Below are positions 21,858-32,638 of a stretch of 64,000 nucleotides of DNA, piece after piece. The translations under genes and the position numbers were made by a program. The DNA is from Symbiodinium microadriaticum (lineage: Eukaryota > Sar > Dinophyceae > Suessiales > Symbiodiniaceae), in contig LSRX01000010.1 in assembly GCA_001939145.1 (NCBI GenBank), positions 85,082 to 149,081 of the forward strand, read 5' to 3'. Position 1 is the first letter of the stretch, and each line of letters starts with the position of its first letter. The notes under the pieces were generated by a model. It saw only the letters and a program-made list of their open reading frames with translations, did not search any database and was not told where the DNA came from.

Positions 21858-23505
21858 GTGCCGTCCCACCCTGCACAGCAGCCGACAAGCTCGTGGCTGT
21901 AGCCACAGCTGAGTTGCGCAAGCAGAGCCTTGACGTGCATACATCTTGTTGGAGAGTTGATTGTCCTGAAAGGTGCAAATACTCTTGACACGAAGATGCG
22001 GAGGGCTGCAACATCATCTAGCATACTGCATCATCTTTCAGTGACCCGAACGCTTCCCAGTACTACTGAAAGTCTGCAGTAAGGCTGCTGTCGGGGAATG
22101 CCGAGAGCGCCGATCTCCCGCCACAAGTGCTCAGAGACCTCGGATGCCTTCGTCTGTCGGATCAGCGCACGCTCTTGCATGCGGCCCTGGGGCGCAAGGA
22201 CGCTTCAGTCAGGGCAGTGTCAGGGCCATGCAACTGTTGCTGCTAGCAACGACACTCAGGCACAATTAAGCTTGCAGGACCTTGAAGCCCTAAGCCCTAC
22301 ACCCCTAAACCCTAAAGCGCCCTAAACCCTCCTAAACCCTAAACCGAAACCCTACGAGCCCCAAAAACCCTCAGCAAGTTTTGGGGGCAGGACTTACAGC
22401 TTGCACGTGCCGTATTGCGAAGCCAGGGCCACGGCGGCCTTTTCTGCCGGGACTCCTGGGGTCTTGTTTCGGGAGCTTCACTTAAGTTACCAAAGTATAT
22501 GGATCTAATATATTAACTTATTGGTAGGGTTCTAAAGCTAATGCTGTGGCTTCCCTACTATGGTAATTACCCATAGGCCCCTTGGCCTTAGTAGTTCCTT
22601 TTTCGGAGTACCTTATAGGATTCTAAATATAAACCACAAGAAGGAACTACTTAGGGGGCCTATGGGTAAAGCTAATGCTGTGGTTTCCCTACTATGGTAA
22701 TTAAACTACTACAAAAACCCTAAACCCTAAAAGCCCTAAACCTTAAACCAACACAAAGAGCCAGGACTTCGAGGGCCGCACAGTTCTGCACCACGCTGCG
22801 GCAGGCGGCAACAGCGCATCAACTCTGGAGGGGCGCGAGGCCGTTGGAATCCTAAGTTTGGCGCAGGATCATTATATATATATATATATATATAGTATTC
22901 ATATTTATATTTATACTTATATTTATACTTATATTTACATATATATATAGAGTTATAACAGGCAAGGACGATAAGCATTGAGGACAGCCCTGAAGGCAAA
23001 CATGTCTGGCGCTCTGCAACCACGGGTGAATGCCAGCACCGCCACTGAGTGGGTTCTGTCCCAGATGAAAACCCATGCCGTAGACATGGTGTCTGCAACA
23101 GATGCAGCGGGGCGCACGGCCGTTTTCGCCGCCGAGGACGCGGCGACCCTGCGGCTCCTAGCAGAAGCGCCTCAGTCCCTGGATCTCTTCGCTGCGGACA
23201 CCGCTGGCCGAAGCTTGGTTTGGTATGCTGCGGCGCTTAATCGGCAAGAGGTTCTATCAGAGCTCCTTTGCGAGCCGGGCGACCTGCCTCCGAATCACAC
23301 CGAGTCGAACGACACGGTGGCCTTGAAACCACAGAGCCCCAAAGCCAAGAAAGCCTTAGAAGCCGGCTCTCAAGATCCGGGTGCCTCGCCTTTCCTGGCG
23401 GCCACGCGGCAGCATGCAGGGCTGCGTTGCACTGGTCTCGGAAAAGCCACGGACCAAGCCCAGCAGACGCTTGATGTCCTGGCCTATTGCGGAGGCCCGG
23501 CCCTG
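21858..23505 (+). CDS. ankyrin-repeat protein, four consecutive exons
   Basis: Exons 21858-21972, 22084-22216, 22765-22862 and 22983-23505 join with consistent phases (2, 0, 2). Introns use GT, GT and GC donors and always AG|G acceptors. The translation carries ankyrin-type helices: QRTLLHAALGRKDAS, EGRTVLHHAAAGGNS, AAGRTAVFAAEDAATLRLL and AGRSLVWYAAALNRQEVL. A linker rich in Lys/Pro/Ser leads to PFLAATRQHAGL and LDVLAYCGGPALV, a further repeat. Ankyrin repeats mediate protein binding; no enzymatic domain is visible. A possible upstream exon near 21306-21435 (DAKLDVLIAGTPESAVHCE) does not match in phase. The last exon ends at a GTATGC donor, so 3' exons exist; 23745-23850 is one candidate. 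The start of the gene was not identified. A MITE-like element sits in the third intron. Confidence 0.75.
22568..22668. mobile_element. MITE-like hairpin element flanked by TA, copy 1
   Basis: Terminal inverted repeats of about 28 bp: TACCCATAGGCCCC...AGTAGTTCCTT at the left and AAGGAACTACTTAG...GGCCTATGGGTA at the right. The left arm has a 5-nt insertion. Both ends carry TA, as expected for a TA target-site duplication. The element lies between two copies of a 34-bp direct repeat (22534-22567 and 22668-22701) that differ at one base. It has no coding capacity. Related in its termini to the copy at 28933. Confidence 0.65.
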
Positions 23506-26322
23506 GTATGCCTGGGTGCAACCATACACGCAATGCTCTGATATTCGGCAGGTGTTGTGTAATTTGTTTGTTTACACATAGATGCAATCACAGGTTCGTA
23601 TGTTTTTTGTCTTGCTGTGTCTGTTTCATTCTGTGTATACACTCACATGCACGCGTGCAAAGTCAAATGTGCTTCTCTCCCCAGCACTTGTCGTTTTTTT
23701 TATGCGCTTCCGTATTTTGCAGACAATTATTAAATTGAACAGGCTCAGCTATCTTGGGGTTTATGTGCCTTTGGCACACAGTCGGCCCGCAGGCCAGCGC
23801 CCGGAAGAGCTGGACGTGCGTCTCCGCTTCAACCGGTTGAACCCACATAGACCCTTAATCCTTGTAGGACCTCCTTTCTGGATGACCTATCTGATGATTG
23901 CGGTCCTATACCACGAAAATAAGGTAACCGCAACTAATCCGCTTCAGTTATTGCTCCTCTTGCTGTCGCTGCTGTCGTCGCCACTTGAACAACAGGTACC
24001 GCTGCTTCTTGCTCTTACTGGTCTGCTTGGCTAATTTTTGCTACTGCTGCTGATGCAAGACAACTTGTACAAGAGTTGTCCGTGTTTTTTTCTCACTTGG
24101 TGCAGTCGAAGTCAATCTCTCCATCTATCGCTCCCTCCCCTTCTCCCCTCTGCTTTGGCCCGTGCGTACAAACTCCCAAACTTAGGCAGGACACGTGGCT
24201 GACTGGTGCCAAGCGCCCTTTCAGGCAGGTTGGACTGGAGCATGATTTACTGAACATACTGAAGGCTTTGAAATCATGAAGTGTGTGTGGAGCCTTAGCT
24301 GCTTTGCGAGAGTGAGAGACGAAATCATGAAGTCTCATGGCCTGTGCACTGCATATCGAATACATGCAGCATGCATGCATGCGTGCGTACAGACAGGCAG
24401 GCATCAATGGAGATATGCACACAATCACAAACCCGTGTATCTGAATCTGTGCACGTGCAGAGGGAGATTGGTAATGTTATAGATTTACACACACACACAC
24501 TTACATAGGCAACGTTGTGATGCAAGCATCAAAGTACACAGCATAAGCTGCATGCTGCACATTATATAAGTGACACCGACTTACTAACTCATCGGCCAAC
24601 TGGTTTGTTAATTTGATGGATGGCTAGACTAGACAAGGGAATGCTAAGTTTTCATTAGCACGTACGCTGCATAGCCTTGAAAATTCAAGGTGTTCCGGGA
24701 TTCTGCGCACCGAAAGCCTTTCCGCGAATTTCAAAACTCCCGCAAGTTCTGGAAGCTGCCGTTTTGAGGCTGTCCCTCACTAGCCCCACAGGTCTGTGCT
24801 AGGGTGACGGCTTAGAGAGGCTTACTTTCTTCACTGTGATCATAAGGCAGAGAGACCTCAAGGAGCAATCAAAATGAAGGGGTGGACGGATAGACAAACT
24901 GATGACTCAACGAAAAGACGAGTAAAAAATGCATGTTTAAGCGTGCATGACAGAAATGGAAGTCTCAACATGCAAGGCCATGGTTCAGCATATCAAAAAA
25001 GACTTAACACTACTACGCACGACACAAAGCAGCCAAGGTGAACTAACTAATGTGGCCGCCGTCAGTCGCTGTTTCGTTTAGTCAATTATCAGGCTTCGGC
25101 TTCGGCTTTTTCTGTCAGACCTTTCATGCAGTGCCTTTCGCCACGCAGGTGAAGCGCGCCTGGATCGCTCTGTGAAGGTCACAGAAAAGCCTTGCGCAAC
25201 AGTATCCATCTCATCATAACCGGACGAGTCATACTCGTTGCAGTTCGAATGGTGCCTATATGTTACTGTAATTCATATCCAAAATGCAAAGATATGTTCG
25301 GGCTGACTGCCAGGGGCTCTGAGAATGTCGAAATTTGCCTGAAGCCCTGAACCGCATAAAGCCCATACTCCGAAATCCTTCAGCCCCTAAAATCTAAATC
25401 CTATGCCATGACGACGCTTCGTCCGAGCAGCATGCCTTCACGATGGTTCGAGATCTTAGCACAACATATTCAAAAGATTTAGCAACAGACGGGTCTTAAC
25501 ATTGCGTGGACGGCAAGCAACCAAGAAGCAGGTAATTAGGGTGTTCTTTCAATCTCCAAACGAGAAGACACGGCGCTCCTGCCCAGGGACCCACCTCCAT
25601 AGACTTTACATAAAAGAACCGATACCCGACTTGCCGCTTTTCTGCCGCCCCACCGTCCTCATGTCCCGTTGCTTCGCGGACGAATGGAGGAACGAGTCTG
25701 CCGCGCCGCTACGTCCTCGTTAGCAAAGCTGTTTTCAACTTGCGAGCTAAAGCCCGTCTATGTGTAATTCAAAATTCTTGAGCCAGACAGAGTTAATGGC
25801 CCTACCGTAGTCGATGTGTAATGATAGAGCCCTGCAAAGGTAACATTGACAGTGCATGTTTTAGGGTGTACGTGATTATAGAGCCACGCAAAGGAAATAG
25901 TATGCCAAATGCAGATAAAATGAGTGGAAGAAATCTGCGATCCCGTAGGGTGAGCGTTGGCCCCTCCTCCTGTAGGAAGGATTGTAAGAAGAATCCTCCG
26001 ATTTTGGTACTTATACGGTTGCTGACTCATTTTTGCTAGAGAAGGGTGTAGCAGTGTATCCATCAGGCACCTAAACACTGCAGAAAAGGCTCGTATTCAA
26101 CCAGCATTGAGTTCATCATGCGTATTTATGTTCATTTCCATGGTTACCATTGCTAGTACAGTAGCTGCAGTCATCAGAATGACAACCATGGCTCATCACA
26201 ACAATTATCATCAGAATCGTGATAGCCATGGTACTATCTATAGTTATATATAATGCCGAAACAGGATCGTTTTCCTAAGTCATTGTGAGACGTCGCCTGG
26301 CAAGTCCCAGCTGTGAGAGTGT
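23506..26322. other. no firm gene; a few candidate exons
   Basis: A segment at about 23745-23905 after AACAG|G has reasonable composition (LSYLGVYVPLAHSRPAGQ, HRPLILVGPPFWMTYLMIAV) and could be a later exon of the ankyrin gene. A frame at 25502-25723 is weak. Two partial copies of a TAGAGCC-x2-GCAAAGG sequence lie at about 25827-25845 and 25880-25895. A short (CA)n run lies at about 24486-24500. Nothing else is recognisable. Confidence 0.35.
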
Positions 26323-26570
26323 AATTCCTAAACCCTAAACCCCTAAAGAAGACTCCCGAGATAGCACCAAGCAAAAAAAAAACCCTAAGAAGGAACGGTA
26401 GCCATGTTACGCTAAACCCTTATAGACCCTAAACCCTAAACCACAAAAAGGTCTAAACCCTAAACCCTTGTAAACCCTATAAACCCTAAACCACAAACCC
26501 TAAACCCTTATAAAGTCGGAAAAAGGTGTCAAAAAAAAAAACCTTATAAACCCTAAACCCTAAACCCTAA
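26323..26570. repeat. interstitial CCCTAAA array
   Basis: Repeated CCCTAAA with CCTATAAACC and poly(A)-interrupted variants. It ends about 33 bp before the RING-CH exon at 26604 and has the opposite orientation to the TTTAGGG array that begins just after that exon. Confidence 0.85.
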
Positions 26571-26603
26571 AAGTCATGGTTCCGACGTTCTGGGTTGGGT
26601 CAG

Positions 26604-27662
26604 GTTTGCCAGGCAGCGGAGCCGGCCGAGGAGCTCTTGGAGCCCTGCCGGTGCTCTGGGGGCCTTTGGTTCAGGGTTTAGGGTTTAGGGTTCAGGGTTC
26701 AGGGTTTAGGGTTTAGGGCCTAGGGTTCAGGGTTTAGGGTTTAGGGTTCAGGGTTTAGGGTTTAGGGTTTGAGGGCTTTGAGGGTCTTTAGGCTTCAGGG
26801 TGTAGGGTTTGGGGCTTTTCGGGCCTCCGGGGCTTTGTACTTGTTTTTTTGGTTTGGCGTTTAGGGTTTTGGGTGCCTCATAGGGTGTACAGGGCTTAAG
26901 GGGTTTGGGTGTAAAAGTAAAGCTGTTCCTTGAAGGATTCCTTACAGGCTTCCTCTAAGGGTTCCTGTAAAAAAAAATGAGGGTTCAGACACTGTTGGCC
27001 CTCTAAGGGTAGGGGGGTTGTGGGGTTTAGGATTTGGGGCTTTTGTCGGGCCTTGTAGGGCTCAAGGGCTCCATCTGGGCCTGGGTCTCCCGTTGGTTCC
27101 GGGAGGGTTTGGGGAATTTCCTTTGGCTGTTTTAAAAAAGATCATGTTGGGTCCAGACTGCTTCTGGTTAGGCGTTCAAAGAGAGTCTTTCTTCAGGTCT
27201 TTGGGGGTTTGAATTTAGGACGGATCTCCACGGCCTGGGCTTGAGGCGACGGGTTTAGGGTTCAGGGAATATGGTAGCCAACATGAGGCTGTGTAAACGA
27301 ACAGGGTCATGGTGGCGGCACAGTGGAGCTGCCGAGTATACACAGTGCGTACAGTAGATGCACCATCAACATCTGCCCGTATCATGTCACCGCCTAAGCC
27401 TCGCTGAGCATGAAGGTGTTCTGGATCCGTTCGATGGATTCATCGGAGCTGCTTGAACAACTGGCGGCGCCACTGCCGGGCCTCGTCACCCTCTGGCGCA
27501 CTTCAATGCGAGCTTTGTGGCTCCCTATATGTCTACGAGTTCTGCCGGCTTGCCCCGCGCCGTGCCGCCTACATGATAATGACAGAAGCTGCGGTGTGCT
27601 GCCTGCCGATATTTCTCATTTTCCTGGCAATCGCAGCGGCGACCTCAGTCATGCAGCAACCA
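26604..27662 (+). CDS. RING-CH (MARCH-like) membrane E3 ubiquitin ligase, two exons
   Basis: Exon A is 26604-26650 and exon B 27416-27662, joined in phase 2 through a GT donor (GTGCTC) and an AG|G acceptor. The joined protein reads VC-Q-A-A...LLEPCRCSGSVRWIHRSC...LQCELC. That is the C4HC3 order of RING-CH domains (CxxC, CxC, HxxC, CxxC); only the first Cys falls in an exon upstream that was not found. A transmembrane helix (AAVCCLPIFLIFLAIAAA) follows about 25 residues after the last Cys, as in MARCH/Doa10 ligases, which ubiquitinate membrane proteins at the ER or endosomes. Exon B ends at CCA|GTAAGA in phase 0. Hydrophobic segments further on are likely later exons. Intron A lies inside telomere-like repeats. 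The domain assignment is strong; the exact subfamily is open. Confidence 0.8.
26668..26800. repeat. interstitial TTTAGGG array inside the RING-CH gene intron
   Basis: Alternating TTTAGGG and TTCAGGG heptamers, about 15 in a row, start 18 bp after the GT donor of the RING-CH exon. More degenerate GGGTTTAGG sequence continues to about 27070. Confidence 0.85.
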
Positions 27663-30060
27663 GTAAGACCGTTTCCCCTTCGTGAGTTTCAGTGCCGGAT
27701 TGTTGCGAAAGATGTCGGGACTCTGGAATAAAGGTAGAAAGCGTTGCCGTCGCTCCATTCCTGCAAAGTCCCTTCTGCAAGGCCGCCGTGGACCTTGTGG
27801 TGGGCCTCGTCACTTCGATGGGCCTACTTGCGCCTTGAATGAAGATGGTGCTTAGGGTTGGGCTCTGGTGATGACGAGTTTTGGCTTCTGTTGCACGCCG
27901 TGCTGCTTTTTGCCTCTGAAGGCCTTAAACCCTTAACCCCTAAACCCTGAACTCTAAACCCATAAACCCCTAAACCCTAAGCCCTTCAGTCCTAAGCTCT
28001 TTGCGAGGGCCTCCTCGCTTGTGGAGATCTCGTGGCTGCTCTCAACGGCTGGGGGCTCCTTTACTCAGCCGTCCTTGGGCTCCGGGGCCAGGACTGCCTG
28101 TGCAGTTTTGAGGCTGCAGGCGGTGTGTAGTAGGGATTTGGGCTTCAGGATTTCAGAGTTTTAACGGTTTTGTGGTTGAGGGTTTAGGGCCTGCAGGGTT
28201 TGCATTTCCGGTTTTGGTCTACGGGGGGTGTCGCTGTGGAGTTTCGGATGTCAGGTTATCGTGTGGGCGTTGTGAATCCTCAGCAAGAGCGTGCCCCTTC
28301 AATTTTAGGGTCTGTGATGGAGATGGCAGGCCGCAGGCGAGAGGGCGAGAGAGTGCACCCTTATAGGACCCCAGAGCCCCTGTTCTGATTGTGAGGCCTT
28401 TGTAGCCTTCAGATGAGAAGGATCTCAGGGCGCACTTAAAGGCTCGGGTGCTTGCCACCTCAATCAACGCCGTAACTATCGCCTATCTAGAAGCCAAGTC
28501 ATAGTATAGTTGCGAGGGATAAATGTCGCCTTCGTGGCTCCCGAAACCCTGAACTCCGAACCGGAAATCCAAGAAGACTTCTCGCCCAAAGCCCCTACAG
28601 CTCCTCTATAAAGCCGAAAATCTAAAACCCGTACATACCCTAAAACCAGCCTTCACCCCAAAGCAAACCCCCTGCGTCCTAGGAGCGTCATCGCTTCCCC
28701 GGATTCTGGCCGACGGGTTTGTCGAAGATGGAGTGGCTTCCCGGAAGCCCCCTCGGCTCGTTTTGGGCGTAGAGTTTCGAAGTTTTGTAGGTTTTAGGTA
28801 CAGTGCCTGTGGGGCCTGCAAGCGAAAGTAAAGACGGGTTTAGGGCCAGGTTAGGGTGTCAATCACCGTTTACACCAACAATAGGAGTCACAATGCCAAG
28901 CCGCAAAGCCAAAAAGCACAGATGCAGGCGCTTACCCACAGGCTCCATAGTGGTTCCTTTCTATGGTTCATATTTAGGGTCCTATAAGGTAACTACTATG
29001 GAGCCTATGGGTAGGACAACGAACATCTGGGCAGGGGGTCAAGGACTTCCGGTTTCAGCCCCGGGTTGAGGCTGCGACTGTTTTGAAGCAGCGGTGGTAA
29101 GTGGTTTGCAAATTCAGGGTTTACATAGGGTTTAAGGGTTTAGGGTTTAGGGCTTCAGGGGGTTTAGGGTTTAATCTGCACTCCTTTCTGAGTTTAAACT
29201 GGCCTTGCTGCCTGACCCAGCTGTGCGTGCCATCCTACCTCTCTTATTGACTTCGCGGCAGAATCGGAAAACCCCTCACATCTACCGTCCGTCTCATGGA
29301 GATTTCCTCTCAGGCCGATGGCTTCTCTATCTTGTGCCGGTGATGCTCACTCAGCCAAGAAGAGCTTTTTGTGGTGTTGCAGACAGTTCAGGGCCTACGA
29401 GGGTATGGTCCGACCTGAATTGCAACTCTTGCTTTTGCACTAGGGACGAAGGCTCCGTTCCACCCTTACCGCTTTGATGTAAAAACAGATGTCCTTAAAC
29501 CTGAAACCCGAAAGCCGTCTAGTTGGACCAGCTGTCTTGAATCCTTGCCTCCTTGGGTGAGAGAGAGAGTCGACACCCCAAGCAACCAACGCCCGAGATC
29601 CCGAAGACCGTCATCATTCAATCCCAGCGGAGGATCATGCCAAACCTGATGACTTGGATGTTATTCGCCGTCCGGGATTGGCTAGGACAAGACAGCTTCG
29701 AGGAGCTCGGCGACTCGGCAGAACGGTCTATCCATCGTCAGACGTTTTTGTCTTAAAGCTTTTTGGTTTTGGGCCCTAAGCCCCTAAACCCTAAACCCTT
29801 ATCGGAGGTTTGGGTAGGCTTGAACCAAGTCGGAATAAGGTCTCCCGACAGACTGCAGACTGCAGACTAGCCGAGAAGCTTGACCTTTGACCCCAAACCC
29901 TGGTGACTGAGGTCTGATGTTGGCAAAGTTGGGGAGCTGGTACCTGATGTTGCTCGTGTCTCTGCGGGTGGCTGGCGCGTGGCTCAAGCCTCCACTGGTG
30001 GTCGTCAGAGTGCCTCGGGGCTATTCAGCGATGCAGGTGGACAGGGCAGTGAGTTGCAGC
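27663..30060 (+). other. candidate downstream exons with hydrophobic segments; telomere-like repeats between
   Basis: After CAAG|G at 27782 a phase-0 frame reads AAVDLVVGLVTSMGLL, a membrane-helix-like stretch. At about 27866-27908 is DDEFWLLLHAVLLFASE. Near 28024-28098 is GDLVAALNGWGLLYSAVLGL. At about 29205-29340 is PAVRAILPLLLTSRQNRKTP and FLSGRWLLYLVPVMLTQ. At about 29918-30041 is MLAKLGSWYLMLLVSLRVAG. All are on the + strand and could be the extra membrane spans of a Doa10/MARCH6-like ligase, but the phases were not resolved. CCCTAAA/TTTAGGG fragments lie at about 27930-27988, 29130-29175 and 29775-29800. Confidence 0.4.
28933..29013. mobile_element. MITE-like hairpin element flanked by TA, copy 2
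   Basis: An 81-bp palindromic element. Left arm TACCCACAGGCTCCATAGTG (28933 on) pairs with right arm ACTATGGAGCCTATGGGTA ending at 29013. It ends in TA on both sides and shares the TACCCAYAGGC start and the TAGT.GTTCCTT inner part with the element at 22568. It has no coding capacity. Confidence 0.65.
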
Positions 30061-30385
30061 TGAAGGCCCTAAACCCTAAACCCCTAAACCCTAAACCCTA
30101 AACCCAACCCCAAGCCGCAGCTCCTTCAACTCGGCGCAGGGACCCCAATGGCCACAAGGAGGGAGAGAAAGAGAGAAAATCTTTTACTCCGGCACTACTC
30201 TTTCTTGTGCCGCCGCCCCCACCATTTCGAGAGAGAAAGCTGCGGGGGAGGCATTAAAGTACACTTCATGGCTTTAGCCCATCCCTGCGCAGATCTCTCT
30301 TTTCTCACGACCCTGTACCCGAAAACAGTTCAAGCGGGCTTGAAGCCAAGGAGCCCTGAGAGAGAGCGAGAGAGAGGGACAGAGC

Positions 30386-30416
<31 letters not shown>

Positions 30417-32638
30417 TGTGTGTGTGTGTGTGTGTGTGCAATGTGTCCGTGCCCTTCTGCAGCGTCTGGACCACGGTATAAATCTGATGCGGTACTGCAG
30501 GGGTTCGGATTCGTACGCGTTCGGAGAGGAAGGCGGTAGGATGACCCGACTGAGACTCCCAACTCACAGCAGTAAAAGATGTTTCGCTTCGTGGCATCCA
30601 AGTCCTAGCTTGCTTGTTTGTACTGGCCTAGGAGCTTCAGTGCCAGCTTTCTAGTTCTGCGGGTGGCCCGGTTTCGAGAAACCTGTTCAAACCCTGACAA
30701 GATTATCACCGGTTGAGTGCTGAAACCCTTAACCTTAATCCGCGGTCCTTTATTTTGGCTTTCGACTGTACCCTGCAGCGCGGGCTTCGTCCTAGCTAGG
30801 TGGGAGGCCAAAATATTAGGGGTGTATCTAGCATCCAGCAAGTCTAGCTCAATCGGGGTTGGATGAATTCGACTTCGGCTTGCATCGCAAAACACTGAGG
30901 ATTCGGAAGGATGGCCCATGCTGCGCAGCTTGACGCCGCAGGAGAGAGGCAAGTAGAAGTGCTGCCAAAACAGAGAATCCCAAACCTCAAACCCATGCCC
31001 CAAGATTGATACACTCGCCCACACCGGGCATCTCACAATGATGTTAAAGTAGCTGATAGATAGTACACAGCACACGCATGATGCAACATGCCAGTGCACA
31101 CAAGTCATTGCGGTCACCCCACCGGCATGCTAACCCTAAACCCTAAACCCCAAACCCTTATAAATCCTAAACCCTAAACCGTTTGATGTGGTGACTGAGC
31201 TCTGCCTGAAGCCTACTACTCTGCGGTGCGAAAAGGCGCCATGGCTTTCGCCAGCATGCTTAGGTTTACCTTGCAGCAGAAATCATGAAAGGGACGGAGG
31301 CCTTGCTGCGGGTTGGAGCCTCTCAAAATTGTATTTCTTGTGGGCTTGAGGGCGGTGGGTGGTGGGGGTTGCTCTTCCTTCTCATGGTTGCTTTGTGCCA
31401 GTTTGGCTGTCTCTGTGCTTCGGTTCAAGGTCTGGGAGCAGCTGTTGGAAGCGCAACAGATTTGGCCTCGGCTGTTGAGCTGCAGCTGTCACGTACAGTT
31501 CAGGGAAAGTAGGCCTTCGGAATCCCACACTTTACAACTCCGACTTGTTTTTCCGGCACGGTGACTGTAACCTTTACAAACCCCAGCCCCAGCCTGCTTC
31601 CTAATTCTGTTCAAGACTTGGCTCGTTTGCAGTTCGCTCTCATCCAGGCATCCAGCTCTTAGGCTGAGGATTGTGATTGGTCGAAGTATTCGGAGCTTCC
31701 CTTTGAGCCTTCCGGTCTTCAGCCCAGTCCTCCCGGCCCTCACATTACATCATTACACATGCCCATGAAGCAGGGTTCTTGGACCCTGACGTTTCGAGGA
31801 TGCATGTCGCCGCAATGTCGCCTGCCAAAGAAGCCCCATTTCATGCTGTGTCCCGTGTGACGCCTGCTGACACCGCTAGCACTGAAACAGTACTGGAACG
31901 GAGACTTGCGTCGACAAGCCTTTCCTAGTCTAAGGCAGTCGCACAGCAGCCCCTTCAAAAGCCAAAGGCGTGCAGCTCAGACGTTCTGGCCGTGTCTCAA
32001 TGTGGATTACGGGATTCTCCCGCCATCCGGAGGCGTGGCGGACCTCGCCGTTGCCCAGTCGTGGGGCATGGAGCTTAGATGCCAGCCGGTGCTGTGAAGC
32101 TTTCTGCCCAGTTCGGGCACCTACCTTCAGCTTCTGGCACGCTCAAGTTAGCTGTGGACCCGTGACTTTTTCAGGACACGAGCGCTGCGTCTTAGAATGC
32201 TTGTCGCCTTATTGCATGCGCCCGCCAATATGACCGTATGTGACATAGGTACGTGGTAGCTGTAAGCCGCTACTGTAGCGAGACATGTTCGCGCGCACGG
32301 GCTCTGATGCCGGAGGCGGGTCCCTACAAGCTATGTGTACAGCTGCAGCCCCGGAGTGTTCTTGATTTCAACTACTGGCTCTGGCATTGGAATTGCACAG
32401 CAATCAGGCTGAGCTGCGGCTACTTTGTCTCAGTCCTGTTCGCAGCTGCGTTGCTTGGTGCTTGAGCTTGTCAGTCGAAGCCATTCCTGCCCACAGCACT
32501 CCAGCCGCAGTCAGGAGAGGCATGAGTCAGACTTGATGCATCGCACAAGAACACCCTTTTTGCAGCCTTAGCCAATAAAACCCCCAGCTGGACTGAACCT
32601 TGCTTTAAGATTAGGACCCAAATTTGGCTCACAGCGCC
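30061..32638. other. no firm gene; telomere-like and GA/GT repeats
   Basis: A CCCTAAA array lies at 30066-30110, a (GA)n-(GT)n compound microsatellite at about 30358-30440, and another CCCTAAA array at 31130-31182. A + strand segment near 31347-31430 encodes a hydrophobic stretch (WWGLLFLLMVALCQFG) followed at 31432 by VWEQLLEAQQIWPRLL. These could be further exons of the RING-CH membrane protein, at low confidence. The last 170 bp are the upstream region of the TTC27 gene. Confidence 0.35.
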
